From Streptomyces mangrovi (GTDB lineage: Bacteria > Actinomycetota > Actinomycetes > Streptomycetales > Streptomycetaceae): a stretch of DNA of 64,000 nt. Location: positions 248,001-312,000 of the forward strand of contig NZ_FOSG01000003.1 of assembly GCF_900114215.1 (NCBI RefSeq). Reading direction: 5' to 3'. A model generated the notes under the pieces. That model was not told the origin of the DNA and did not search any database. It saw only the letters and a program-made list of their open reading frames with translations. Position numbers and translations under genes: made by a program. Below, piece by piece: positions 16,360 through 25,024 of this stretch. Positions within the stretch are counted from its first letter, which is position 1. Each line of letters opens with the position of its first letter.

Positions 16360-17417
16360 TTCCCGGCCGCCCAGCCGGCGTAGAACAGGCCGATTCCGAC
16401 GATCACGCACATGCCCTGGATGATCCAGAAGCGGACCACGACCAGCACCTCGCTCCAGCCCTTGAGCTCGAAGTGGTGCTGGAGCGGCGCCATTCTGAAG
16501 ACCCGCTTGCCCGTCAGCCGGAACGAGCCGACCTGGATGACGACGGACATGGTGATGAGGACGAACAGGCCGCCGAGCAGGGCGAGCAGCAGCTCGGTGC
16601 GGGAGACGATGGCCAGACCGGCCAGCGCGCCGCCCAGCGCCAGCGAGCCGGTGTCGCCCATGAAGATCTTGGCGGGCGAGGTGTTCCACCACAGGAAGCC
16701 GAAGCAGGCGCCCATCAGCGCGGAGGCGACGACGGCCAGGTCGAGCGGGTCACGCACCTCGAAGCAGCTCGGGCTGCCGGTGATGGCGCAGGAGTCCTGG
16801 TACTGCCAGACCCCGATGAAGGTGTAGGCGCCGAAGACCATCACCGAGGCGCCGGTGGCCAGACCGTCCAGGCCGTCGGTGAGGTTCACGCCGTTGGACA
16901 TCGCCAGGATCATGAACAGCGCCCAGACGACGAAGAGCACCGGCCCGATCGACCAGCCGAAGTCCTCGGTGAAGGAGAGCTTGGTGGACGCCGGGGTCTG
17001 GCCGCGGGCGTCGGCGAAGTTCAGCGACAGCACCGCGAAGGCGATGCCGACGATGAGCTGGCCGAGCATCTTGGCCTTGGCGCGCAGGCCCAGGCTGCGC
17101 TGCTTGACGATCTTGATGTAGTCGTCGAGGAAGCCGACCAGGCCCATGCCCGCCATCAGGAACAGCACCAGCACGCCGGAGAACGACGGCGACTGGCCGG
17201 TGACGACCTTGGTGAGGGCGTAGGCGATCAGGGTCGCCAGGATGAAGGCGATGCCGCCCATGGTGGGGGTGCCGCGCTTGCTGTGGTGGTCCCGCGGGCC
17301 GTCGTCGCGGATGTACTGCCCGTAGCCCTTGCGGGCCAGCAGTTTGATCAGCAGCGGAGTGCCGATCAGGGTCAGGAAGAGCCCGATGACCCCGGAGAAG
17401 AGGATCTGCCTCATCAT
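16356..17417 (-). CDS. mraY: Phospho-MurNAc-pentapeptide transferase MraY
   Basis: 353 residues with about ten membrane helices. It transfers phospho-MurNAc-pentapeptide from UDP to undecaprenyl phosphate, making lipid I. Conserved sites seen: the metal/substrate Asp pair in FLDDYIK, NLTDGLDGLA, MGDTGSLALGG, and the C-terminal PLQHHFELKGW. The start is ATGATG at 17417 or 17414. The first codon overlaps the murF stop, and murD overlaps the other end, so mraY is coupled on both sides. Confidence 0.98.
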   Translation of the reverse strand: MMRQILFSGVIGLFLTLIGTPLLIKLLARKGYGQYIRDDGPRDHHSKRGTPTMGGIAFILATLIAYALTKVVTGQSPSFSGVLVLFLMAGMGLVGFLDDYIKIVKQRSLGLRAKAKMLGQLIVGIAFAVLSLNFADARGQTPASTKLSFTEDFGWSIGPVLFVVWALFMILAMSNGVNLTDGLDGLATGASVMVFGAYTFIGVWQYQDSCAITGSPSCFEVRDPLDLAVVASALMGACFGFLWWNTSPAKIFMGDTGSLALGGALAGLAIVSRTELLLALLGGLFVLITMSVVIQVGSFRLTGKRVFRMAPLQHHFELKGWSEVLVVVRFWIIQGMCVIVGIGLFYAGWAAGK

Positions 17418-18844
17418 CGGCCGGCGACCTCTCCCCTGCCTTCGGCGGACAGACCCCTGCCCTCGACCAGCGCGAGCGCCACCTTCTCCAGGCCGGCCGA
17501 CCTGGAGGCCTTCACCAGCACGACATCCCCCGGCCGCAGATCGTCGCGCAACAGGTCGATTGCCGCCTGCGCGTCGGACACGTGCACCGACTCCTCACCC
17601 CACGAACCCTCGTTCTTGGCGCCCATGTCGATCCAGCGGGCCTCCCGGCCGCCGACCGCCACGAGCTTGCTGACGTTGAGCCGGACGGCCATCCGTCCGA
17701 CCGCGTCGTGCTCGGCGAGCGACTCCTCGCCGAGCTCGGCCATCTCGCCGAGCACCGCCCACGTGCGACGCCCCTTGCCCATGGCGGCGAGCGCACGGAG
17801 CGCGGCCCGCACGGATTCGGGGTTCGCGTTGTAGGCGTCGTTGACGACGGTCACGCCGTCCGAGCGCTCGGTGACCTCCATCCGCCAGCGGGAGAGCGTG
17901 CCGGCCTCGGAGAGCGCGGTGGCGATCCCGTCGGCGGGCATGCCCAACTCGTGGGCTACGGCGGCCGCGGCGAGCGCGTTCGACACGTGGTGCTCACCGT
18001 ACAGGCGCATGGTCACATCGCTGCACCCGGTGGGGGTGTGGAGGGTGAAGGCGGGCTGCCCCTTCGGGGTGAGACGGACATTCTCGGCACGGATGTCGGC
18101 CTCCTCGGCCTCGCCGAAGAGGAGGACGCGTGCCTCGGTGCGGGCGCGCATGGCACGCACCAGGGGGTCGTCGGCGTTGAGGACGGCGACGCCGCCCTCG
18201 TCCGCCGGGGGGAGGGACTCCACCAGCTCGCCCTTGGCCAGGGCGATCTGCTCCCGGCCGCCGAACTCGCCGATGTGCGCGGACCCGACGTTGAGGACCA
18301 CGCCGATGCGCGGCGGGGTCAGTCCGGTCAGGTAGCGGATGTGGCCGATGCCTCGGGCGCCCATCTCCAGCACGAGGTGGCGGGTGCCCTCCTCGGCGCT
18401 CAGCGCGGTCAGCGGCAGACCGATCTCGTTGTTGAGCGAGCCGGGGGTGAAGACGGTCGGGCCCAGCCGCCGCAGGAGCTGGGCGATCAGGTCCTTGGTG
18501 CTGGTCTTGCCGGCGGAGCCGGTGAGGGCGACGACGGCGGTGCCCAGCCGCCGCACCACGTGGCGGGCCAGGGCTCCCAGGGCGGCCTCCACGTCGTCGA
18601 CGACGATCGCGGGCACACCGACGGGCCGGGCGGCCAGCACGGCCGCCGCACCGTCGGCGACGGCGCGGGCGGCGAAGTCGTGGCCGTCCACCCGGGCCCC
18701 GCCGAAGGCGACGAAGAGCGCGCCGGGGCGCACCTCCCGGGAGTCCTTGACCACGGGACCGGTGACGGTCGGCTCCGGGTCCGGTATGTCGTGGACCCGG
18801 CCCGAGACGATGCCGGCGATCTCTGTGGGGGTCAGCGGGATCAC
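17414..18844 (-). CDS. murF: UDP-MurNAc-tripeptide:D-Ala-D-Ala ligase MurF
   Basis: 476 residues. The N-terminal substrate domain (VVKDSREVRPGALFVAF) is followed by the ATP P-loop GSAGKTSTKD, SLNNEIGLPLTAL, LEMGARGIGHI, NVGSAHIGEFG and NDAYNANPES, all MurF hallmarks. It adds the D-Ala-D-Ala dipeptide, finishing the cytoplasmic pentapeptide precursor. The ATG overlaps the murE stop (ATGA at 18841-18844). The length is normal and nothing is missing. Confidence 0.98.
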   Translation of the reverse strand: MIPLTPTEIAGIVSGRVHDIPDPEPTVTGPVVKDSREVRPGALFVAFGGARVDGHDFAARAVADGAAAVLAARPVGVPAIVVDDVEAALGALARHVVRRLGTAVVALTGSAGKTSTKDLIAQLLRRLGPTVFTPGSLNNEIGLPLTALSAEEGTRHLVLEMGARGIGHIRYLTGLTPPRIGVVLNVGSAHIGEFGGREQIALAKGELVESLPPADEGGVAVLNADDPLVRAMRARTEARVLLFGEAEEADIRAENVRLTPKGQPAFTLHTPTGCSDVTMRLYGEHHVSNALAAAAVAHELGMPADGIATALSEAGTLSRWRMEVTERSDGVTVVNDAYNANPESVRAALRALAAMGKGRRTWAVLGEMAELGEESLAEHDAVGRMAVRLNVSKLVAVGGREARWIDMGAKNEGSWGEESVHVSDAQAAIDLLRDDLRPGDVVLVKASRSAGLEKVALALVEGRGLSAEGRGEVAGR

Positions 18845-20559
18845 GGCGCGCTCTCCCCGCTGTCCCCGTCGCCCGCCGCGTTCCGCCGGGCGGCCATGGC
18901 CTGCTCGACGGCCTCGCGCAGCACCTCGCGGTCATCGAAGGGGCGGACCACCCCGGCGATGTCCTGGCCCACCTCGTGGCCCTTGCCGGCCACCAGCACC
19001 GTGTCCCCGGGCTCGGCCCGGGCTACGGCCGCCGAGATGGCCGCGGCCCGGTCCTCCTCCACCAGCACGGTGCCGCGCTCGTGGATCGGGACCTCCGCCG
19101 CGCCCGCGAGCATGGCGGCGAGAATGGCCAGCGGATCCTCCGAGCGCGGGTTGTCGGAGGTCAGGACGGCGGTGTCGGCCAGCCGGGCCAGCGCGGCGCC
19201 CATGGCGGGGCGCTTGTGCGGGTCGCGGTCGCCGCCGCAGCCGAGCACCGCGTGCACCCGGCCCTCGGTGACCTTGCGCAGGGCGCGCAGCACGGAGTCG
19301 ACGGCGTCGGGCTTGTGCGCGTAGTCCACGACCGCCAGGTACGGCTGGCCGGCGTCCACGCGCTCCAGACGGCCCGGTACGCCGGGCACCGCCGCGACGC
19401 CCTCGGCCGCGGTCTTCAGGTCGATCCCGGCGGCGACCAGAGCGGTGATGGCCGCGAGCGCGTTGGCGACGTTGAACGGGCCGGGCAGGGGGGCACTGGC
19501 GCGGGCCGTCTCGCCGTCCGGTCCGATGACGGTGAAGGTGGAGCCGAGCGGGCCGATCTCCACGTCGCTCGCGCGCCAGTCGGCGTCCGGGTGACCCTCG
19601 GCGGAGAAGGTGGTGACGGGGACCTCGCTGACGCCGGCGGCCAGCCGCTGCCCGTACTCGTCGTCGATGTTGACCACTCCGGCGCGGGAGCGGGCCTTGG
19701 TGAACAGCTGCGCCTTGGCCCGGAAGTAGTCCTCCATGTCCGGATGGAAGTCCAGGTGCTCGGGGCTGAGGTTGTTGAAGACGGCGATGTCGAAGACGCA
19801 GCCGTCCACCCGGCCCAGCACCAGCGCGTGGCTGGAGACCTCCATGGCCACGGAGCGCACCCCGCGCTCGCGCATCACGGCGAACAGCGCCTGGAGCTCG
19901 GTGGCCTCCGGGGTGGTGCGCTCGGACTTGATCCGCTCGTCGCCGATGCGGGACTCGACCGTGCCGATCAGCCCGGTCGGCTCTCCCTCCTTCGCCGCCG
20001 CACGCAGCCCGCCCTCGATGAGGTAGGCGGTGGTGGTCTTGCCGGAGGTGCCGGTGATGCCGATCTGCAGCAGGTCCCGGCCCGGCTCGCTGTAGATGGC
20101 GGCGGCCAGGTCGCCCGTCACCTCGCGCGGCTCGTCCACCGTCAGCACCGGCAGACCGGTGGCGGCGGCCCGCTCGGTGCCCGTGGGGTCGGTGAGCACC
20201 GCGACGGCGCCCAGGCGGGCCGCCTGGACGGCGAAGTCCGCGCCGTGGAAGCGGGCGCCCGGACGCGCGATGTAGACGTCGCCGGGGCGTACGGCGCGCG
20301 AGTCGTGGGTGATGCCGGTGACGGCCGCGTCGCCCTCGGGGGCCGCGACCCCCAGCCGCCGGGCCAGCTCCGCCAGCGGTACGGGACGGACCCGCTCCGG
20401 GCGGGGCGGGGCGGGCAGGGATGGGGTCTGATCAGCGTGTGGCACGGCGGTGAGCGTACCCGCCGTTCCGGGGCCGCCGCGAAGCGAGGGGCCTGGTGTG
20501 CCGGGCGCGCCGCCGGTGGCGCCGGGGCTGTTGCGGGGGAGGTCGTCGATGGTTCTCAC
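18841..20559 (-). CDS. murE: UDP-MurNAc-dipeptide:diaminopimelate ligase MurE
   Basis: 572 residues, longer than E. coli MurE because of a Pro/Gly-rich N-terminus of about 60. ATP P-loop GITGTSGKTTTAYL, NLSPEHLDFHPDMEDYF and the amino-acid pocket motif DNPR (469-472), which marks diaminopimelate-adding MurE as opposed to lysine-adding enzymes. Streptomyces walls contain LL-diaminopimelate, so that isomer is the likely substrate. I kept the ATG at 20559 because the stretch GTLTAVPHADQ is also seen in relatives. It lies 25 bp after ftsI. Confidence 0.96.
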   Translation of the reverse strand: MRTIDDLPRNSPGATGGAPGTPGPSLRGGPGTAGTLTAVPHADQTPSLPAPPRPERVRPVPLAELARRLGVAAPEGDAAVTGITHDSRAVRPGDVYIARPGARFHGADFAVQAARLGAVAVLTDPTGTERAAATGLPVLTVDEPREVTGDLAAAIYSEPGRDLLQIGITGTSGKTTTAYLIEGGLRAAAKEGEPTGLIGTVESRIGDERIKSERTTPEATELQALFAVMRERGVRSVAMEVSSHALVLGRVDGCVFDIAVFNNLSPEHLDFHPDMEDYFRAKAQLFTKARSRAGVVNIDDEYGQRLAAGVSEVPVTTFSAEGHPDADWRASDVEIGPLGSTFTVIGPDGETARASAPLPGPFNVANALAAITALVAAGIDLKTAAEGVAAVPGVPGRLERVDAGQPYLAVVDYAHKPDAVDSVLRALRKVTEGRVHAVLGCGGDRDPHKRPAMGAALARLADTAVLTSDNPRSEDPLAILAAMLAGAAEVPIHERGTVLVEEDRAAAISAAVARAEPGDTVLVAGKGHEVGQDIAGVVRPFDDREVLREAVEQAMAARRNAAGDGDSGESAP

Positions 20560-20584
20560 GGTCGCTTTCCGGTCGGTTCCCGGG

Positions 20585-22540
20585 TCAGTCCCGGGGGTCG
20601 AAGGTGACGGGCAGACGCGGGGGCTCGGCGCCGGTCGGGGGGATCCGCAGGGCCTTGAGCGCGTACTTCATGACCTGCTGGTACACCGGGCCGCACACCT
20701 GGCTGCCGAAGTAGCTGCCCTTCTTGGGGTTCTGCACGGCGCAGTAGACGGTGACGCGGGGCGCGTCGGCGGGGGCGAATCCGGCGAAGGAGGAGGTGTA
20801 GCCGTTGTAGCGGCCCGTTTCGGGGTCCACCCGGTTGGCCGTGCCGGTCTTGCCCGCCACCCGGTAGCCGGGGATGCGCGCGGTGGTGCCGGTGCCCTCC
20901 ATGTCCGCCACCACCGACTCCAGCATGGTGGCGAGCGTCGTGGCGGTCCTCTCGCTGACGACACGGCTGCGCTGCGGCTTCGGCGCGGGCTTCCACTCCC
21001 CGTCGGGCCCGGTGGTGCCGCGCACCAGGGACGGTTCGACGCGTACGCCCCCGTTCGCGACGGTGGAGTAGACCGAGGCCGCCTGGACGGCGTTGATCGA
21101 CAGGCCCTGTCCGAAGGGGATGGTGTACTGCTGCGAGGCGTTCCAGTCCCCGGGGTCGGCGAGGATGCCGGGGGTCTCGCCGGGGAAGTCCAGCCCGCTC
21201 CTCCGCCCGATGCCGAACTCGCGCAGGTAGGAGTGGAGGATCCGGTTGGCCTCCGCCTGGGTGTCGCCGAGCTGCTCGACGGCCAGGATGGTGCCGATGT
21301 TGCTGGACTTGGCGAGCACCCCGTTGAGGGTGAGGTACCAGGTGGGGTGGTCGACGTCGTCGGCGAAGCTGCGGTCCGCGCGCGGCAGCCGGTTGGGCAC
21401 CACGACATGGGTGCCCGGGGTGGCCGCGCCCTCCTCCAGGACCGCGGCGATGGACATCACCTTGCTGGTGGAGCCGGGCTCGTAGGCGTCCTCCACGGCG
21501 CCGTTGCGCAGCGCCGAGGCGCTGGCCGTGGACAGGTCGCCCGGGTCGTAGCCGGGCGCGTCGGCCATGGCGAGGATCTCGCCGCTGCGGACGTCCTGGA
21601 CGATCACGTAGCCGCTGTCCGCGTCGGACTTCTCGACCTGCTCCTCGATTGCGCTCTGCGCGGCCCACTGGATGTCGCGGTCGAGGGTGAGCTCCACGTC
21701 CGACCCGGGGCGCGCGGGCTGCTCGTGCTCGCCGGCGGTGGGCACCTGGCGGCCGCCGGACTGGGCGTAGGTGATCTTGCCGTCCTTCCCGGCCAGCACC
21801 TTGTCGAACTTCGCCTCCAGGCCGCCGCGGCCCTCGCCCTCGGAGTTGACGAAGCCGAGCACGGCGGCCGCGAGCTCCCCTCCCGGGTAGACCCGCTTGG
21901 CGTGCTCCTCGGAGTACACCCCGGCCAGCACGTGGTGGCCCCCGCCGGCGCGCTGCCGTCCGGCCAGCACGCGCTTGAGGTCGGTGATCTGCCGCCAGAC
22001 CTGCGGGGACTGCTGCCGGGCCAGGAGGACGTAGCGGGTCCCCTCCCGGGAGAGCCGCTCGGTGAGCGTCTTCTCGTCCACGCCGAGGACGGGGGCGAGC
22101 AGCTCGGCCGCCTGGGCCGGCGCGTCGGGGACCTTCGTCTGCTCGGGGGTGAACAGATAGGGGTCGGCGGTGATGTCGTACGCGTCGACCGTGGTGGCCA
22201 GGGCGACGCCGTCGCGGTCGGTGACGGTGCCGCGCTCGGCGGCGAGCGGGACGGTGATGTAGCGGTTGACGTCGGCCTTGGCGGCGTAGGTGCTCGCGTC
22301 CACGGCCTGCACCTGGAACAGCCGCACGGTGAAGGCCAGCATCACCAGGGCCAGCAGAACGCCGAAAAGCCTCAGCCGGGGCCGGGGGCTGCCCAGCCGT
22401 ACGGTGCCCGGCCTGGGCCTCGGCCTGGGCGCGCGGGCGGCGGGCCGTGGCTCACGGGCGGAACGGGACGCGGCGGAACGCGGGGCGGCGGAACGCGGGG
22501 CGGGCCGCGTACGGCGGGGACGCTGGGGGCGCTCGCTCAC
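20585..22540 (-). CDS. ftsI: Septal transpeptidase FtsI (class B PBP)
   Basis: 651 residues. A basic, Arg/Ala/Pro-rich cytoplasmic tail (1-56) with RSAAPRSAASRSA-like repeats, one membrane helix (57-77), a dimerisation/pedestal domain starting RGTVTDRDGVALA, and a transpeptidase domain with the three active-site motifs STSK (S357, K360), SSN (412-414) and KTGTAN (564-569). It crosslinks septal peptidoglycan with FtsW as partner. No PASTA domain follows. The ATG overlaps the ftsL stop (ATGA at 22537-22540). Confidence 0.97.
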   Translation of the reverse strand: MSERPQRPRRTRPAPRSAAPRSAASRSAREPRPAARAPRPRPRPGTVRLGSPRPRLRLFGVLLALVMLAFTVRLFQVQAVDASTYAAKADVNRYITVPLAAERGTVTDRDGVALATTVDAYDITADPYLFTPEQTKVPDAPAQAAELLAPVLGVDEKTLTERLSREGTRYVLLARQQSPQVWRQITDLKRVLAGRQRAGGGHHVLAGVYSEEHAKRVYPGGELAAAVLGFVNSEGEGRGGLEAKFDKVLAGKDGKITYAQSGGRQVPTAGEHEQPARPGSDVELTLDRDIQWAAQSAIEEQVEKSDADSGYVIVQDVRSGEILAMADAPGYDPGDLSTASASALRNGAVEDAYEPGSTSKVMSIAAVLEEGAATPGTHVVVPNRLPRADRSFADDVDHPTWYLTLNGVLAKSSNIGTILAVEQLGDTQAEANRILHSYLREFGIGRRSGLDFPGETPGILADPGDWNASQQYTIPFGQGLSINAVQAASVYSTVANGGVRVEPSLVRGTTGPDGEWKPAPKPQRSRVVSERTATTLATMLESVVADMEGTGTTARIPGYRVAGKTGTANRVDPETGRYNGYTSSFAGFAPADAPRVTVYCAVQNPKKGSYFGSQVCGPVYQQVMKYALKALRIPPTGAEPPRLPVTFDPRD

Positions 22541-22980
22541 GGGGTGTCCTCCCCCTCGGGCCCCCCGGGTGCGGCGGGGGCCGGTTCGGGCGCGCCCCGG
22601 ACGGTGCCGTCCCGGAGGATGAAGGCCGGGTTCCCGCCGGGCACCATGTCCAGCTCCCGGGCCCGTTCGGCCAGTGCGTCCGGCGCGGAGAATGAGTCCA
22701 GCTCCTGCTGGAGCGCCTGTTCCTCGTCGGCCAGCTCCCCGGCCCGTTTCTCCAGCTCCCTCAGTTCGAAGGACCCCTGGTTGACGGACGCGTTGAGCAG
22801 CAGCAGGGTCAGCAGCCCGGAGCCGAGCAGCAGGACCACCAGCAGCACGAAGGGAGCGCGGGCCGGCGCGGAGGGGTCGCCCGCGGGGACCAGTCGCGCC
22901 AGCCGCGCCAGCCGCTGCTGGGGTGTCGGGTAGGCCGGTCTTCCGGTGGCCCGGGGTGCGGCCTTCGGCGTGTCCTTCAG
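22537..22980 (-). CDS. ftsL: Cell division protein FtsL, apparent CTG start
   Basis: 147 residues with the FtsL/DivIC-type layout: basic tail, one membrane helix at 44-63 ([20 protein letters not shown]), a leucine-rich coiled coil about 70-110 ([20 protein letters not shown]), and a Pro/Ala-rich end. It bridges FtsQ and FtsW/FtsI. Between the rsmH stop and the helix this frame has no ATG, GTG or TTG. The CTG at 22978-22980 overlaps the rsmH stop as CTGA, in the same geometry as the ATGA overlaps elsewhere in the cluster, and GGGAGGAG lies just upstream. The product is certain; the start codon is inferred. Confidence 0.85.
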   Translation of the reverse strand: MKDTPKAAPRATGRPAYPTPQQRLARLARLVPAGDPSAPARAPFVLLVVLLLGSGLLTLLLLNASVNQGSFELRELEKRAGELADEEQALQQELDSFSAPDALAERARELDMVPGGNPAFILRDGTVRGAPEPAPAAPGGPEGEDTP

Positions 22981-23933
22981 GGCTCCTCCCGGATGCGCTC
23001 GGCGCCGCGCAGCCGGGCGGGGGCGGCGCGGCGGTTCTCTGCGACCTCTTCCTCGGCGGGGAGCTCCGCGCCCCGGGTCAGCAGCCTCAGCCGGGGCTGG
23101 TAGCGCTCGGGGACCACCGGCAGCCCCGGCGGCGCGGTGCTGGTGGCGCCCGCGGCGAGCACCTGCTTGACCAGGCGGTCCTCCAGCGAGTGGTAGGACA
23201 GGACGGCGATCCGGCCGCCCACCGCCAGCGCGGCGACGGCCGCCGGCAGCGCCCGCTCCAGCACGGCCAGTTCGCCGTTGACCTCGATGCGCAGCGCCTG
23301 GAAGGTGCGCTTGGCGGGATTGCCCCCGGTCCGCTTGGCCGCCTGCGGCAGCGCCTCGCGGATCAGCTCGACCAGCCGGGCGCTGCCGGCGAACGGTTCC
23401 TTCTCGCGCTCGCGCACGATCGCGGAGACGATCCGCCTGGCCTGCTTCTCCTCGCCGTAGGCGCGCAGGATGCGCACCAGCTCGCCGGGCGGGTAGGTGT
23501 TGAGGACCTCCGCGGCGCCGACGCCCCTGCTCTGGTCCATCCGCATGTCCAGCGGCGCGTCCCTGGAGTACGCGAAACCGCGCTCGGCCTCGTCGAGCTG
23601 CATGGAGGAGACACCGAGGTCGAACAGGACCCCCTGGACGCGCGGCACGCCGAGCCGCTCCAGCACCTCGGGCAGTTCGTCGTAGACGGCGTGCACCAGG
23701 GTGGCCCGGTCGCCGAAGCGGGCCAGGCGCTCGCCGGCCAGCCCCAGCGCGGCCGGGTCCCGGTCCAGGCCGACCAGCCGGACGTCCGGGAACTCCGACA
23801 GCATCGCCTCGCTGTGCCCGCCCAGCCCGAGGGTGCAGTCCACGACGGTGGCGCCGGGCTCGCGCAGGGCGGGGGCGAGCAGGTCCAGACAGCGTCCGAG
23901 CATGACCGGGACGTGCCGCTCGTTGGTGCTCAC
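22977..23933 (-). CDS. rsmH: 16S rRNA (cytosine-1402 N4) methyltransferase RsmH (MraW)
   Basis: 318 residues. SAM-binding motif [16 protein letters not shown], then [47 protein letters not shown] and [13 protein letters not shown], all typical of RsmH. It methylates C1402 of 16S rRNA in the decoding centre. The GTG at 23933 ([11 protein letters not shown]) has AAGGAGAG upstream; the frame is open to 24020 but this start fits the family. It is the first gene of the division cluster here, with no mraZ ahead of it. Its stop overlaps the ftsL start. Confidence 0.97.
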   Translation of the reverse strand: MSTNERHVPVMLGRCLDLLAPALREPGATVVDCTLGLGGHSEAMLSEFPDVRLVGLDRDPAALGLAGERLARFGDRATLVHAVYDELPEVLERLGVPRVQGVLFDLGVSSMQLDEAERGFAYSRDAPLDMRMDQSRGVGAAEVLNTYPPGELVRILRAYGEEKQARRIVSAIVREREKEPFAGSARLVELIREALPQAAKRTGGNPAKRTFQALRIEVNGELAVLERALPAAVAALAVGGRIAVLSYHSLEDRLVKQVLAAGATSTAPPGLPVVPERYQPRLRLLTRGAELPAEEEVAENRRAAPARLRGAERIREEP

Positions 23934-24351
23934 TGGACTCTCCTTGAGCGGGCCCGTACGGCCTGGTCCCCGCCCGCTCGTGAAGGGGAAGACCGGCGGC
24001 CGGCGCCGGGGAAGGGGCACCGGCCGGCCGGGAGCGGGAGGAGGCCGGGCCGTACGCGGCCGTACGCGCGCCCGCGCACATGGGATTCTGGGGTTCGACA
24101 GGGGAGCCCGGCACTTGCCCGGCTCCCGCTTCGCGTCACTTTAGCCCACTCGTCCCCCCGGTCAACCAACTGGTCAGGCGCGTCCCGGCCGCTTCCCCGC
24201 GCGGGCGTGCCGCGGATCCCGGCGGCCGGTTCCACCCGCACGGGGGGCCACGCACCACCCGTGTGGCTTACCTCACACACCATGCGCGTTGACCGGCTTT
24301 GCCCTGCCCCACTCCGGGCCGGACCCGGGCGGGGCGGTTACGGTCATAGGC
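23934..24351. other. Intergenic region between rsmH and the carbonic anhydrase gene
   Basis: 418 bp between divergent genes. It should hold the promoter of the whole division cluster. I see an imperfect hairpin GGGAGCCCGGC / GCCCGGCTCCC (24102-24127), in the rsmH leader if transcription starts further up, and an imperfect palindrome GTGTG-N9-CACAC (24261-24279). A TACGGT hexamer (24339-24344) lies 7 nt before the carbonic anhydrase ATG and may drive a leaderless mRNA. I see no mraZ, no MraZ-box repeats and no coding frame I would trust. Confidence 0.6.
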
Positions 24352-24882
24352 ATGCCATCGTCTTCCTCCGAAGGGCCGGTCATCGACCGCCTCGTCTCAG
24401 CCAACCAGCGTTACGCAGCCGAGTTCACCGACCCGGGAATGGATGCCCGGCCGGTGCTGAAGGTCGCCGTCGTCGCCTGTATGGACGCCCGGCTGGACCT
24501 CCACGCCGCCCTCGGCCTCGAACTCGGCGACTGCCACACCATCCGCAACGCCGGCGGCGTGGTCACCGACGACGTCATCCGCTCGCTGACCATCAGCCAG
24601 CGCGCCCTGGGTACGCGCGCCGTCGTGCTGATCCACCACACCGGCTGCGGCCTGCTGAATCTGACCGAGGACTTCCGGCACGAGCTGGAGCTGGAGGTCG
24701 GCCAGCGCCCGTCGTGGGCCGTCGAGTCCTTCAAGGACGCCGACCAGGACGTGCGGCAGTCGATGGAGCGGGTACGTACTTCACCGTTCCTGCTGCACAC
24801 CGGCGACGTACGGGGCTTCGTCTTCGACGTCACCACAGGCCTGCTCCGGGAGATCGACCCGGCGAACGGCCCGGAATCGTGA
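24352..24882 (+). CDS. Beta-class carbonic anhydrase
   Basis: 176 residues. The zinc ligands of the beta class are present: C43 with D45 and R47 in ACMDARLD, and H96/C99 in HHTGC. It interconverts CO2 and bicarbonate in the cytoplasm, supplying bicarbonate to carboxylases. The short form without an N-terminal arm is common in actinobacteria. I chose the ATG at 24352; an in-frame ATG at 24289 is possible but crosses the TACGGT hexamer. The gene stands alone between two operons and is followed by a hairpin. Confidence 0.92.
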   Translation: MPSSSSEGPVIDRLVSANQRYAAEFTDPGMDARPVLKVAVVACMDARLDLHAALGLELGDCHTIRNAGGVVTDDVIRSLTISQRALGTRAVVLIHHTGCGLLNLTEDFRHELELEVGQRPSWAVESFKDADQDVRQSMERVRTSPFLLHTGDVRGFVFDVTTGLLREIDPANGPES

Positions 24883-24924
24883 CGCACGGGGCTGTGTAAG
24901 TGAAGAATGCCTGAGTGACGGCTC

Positions 24925-24951
24925 TCCCCCGCGGGCACCTCCCGCGGGGGA
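24925..24951 (+). terminator. Terminator hairpin after the carbonic anhydrase gene
   Basis: TCCCCCGCGGG and CCCGCGGGGGA form an 11-bp stem with a 5-nt loop (24936-24940), 43 nt after the stop and 74 nt before the moxR start. It probably separates the two transcripts. Confidence 0.6.
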
Positions 24952-25024
24952 CGCGCCGGTTGTTCGGGGATGGGTCGGCCCGCCGCGGGGCGGACCGGCC
25001 CGTGAGCGGGCCGAGGAGGGCCGG

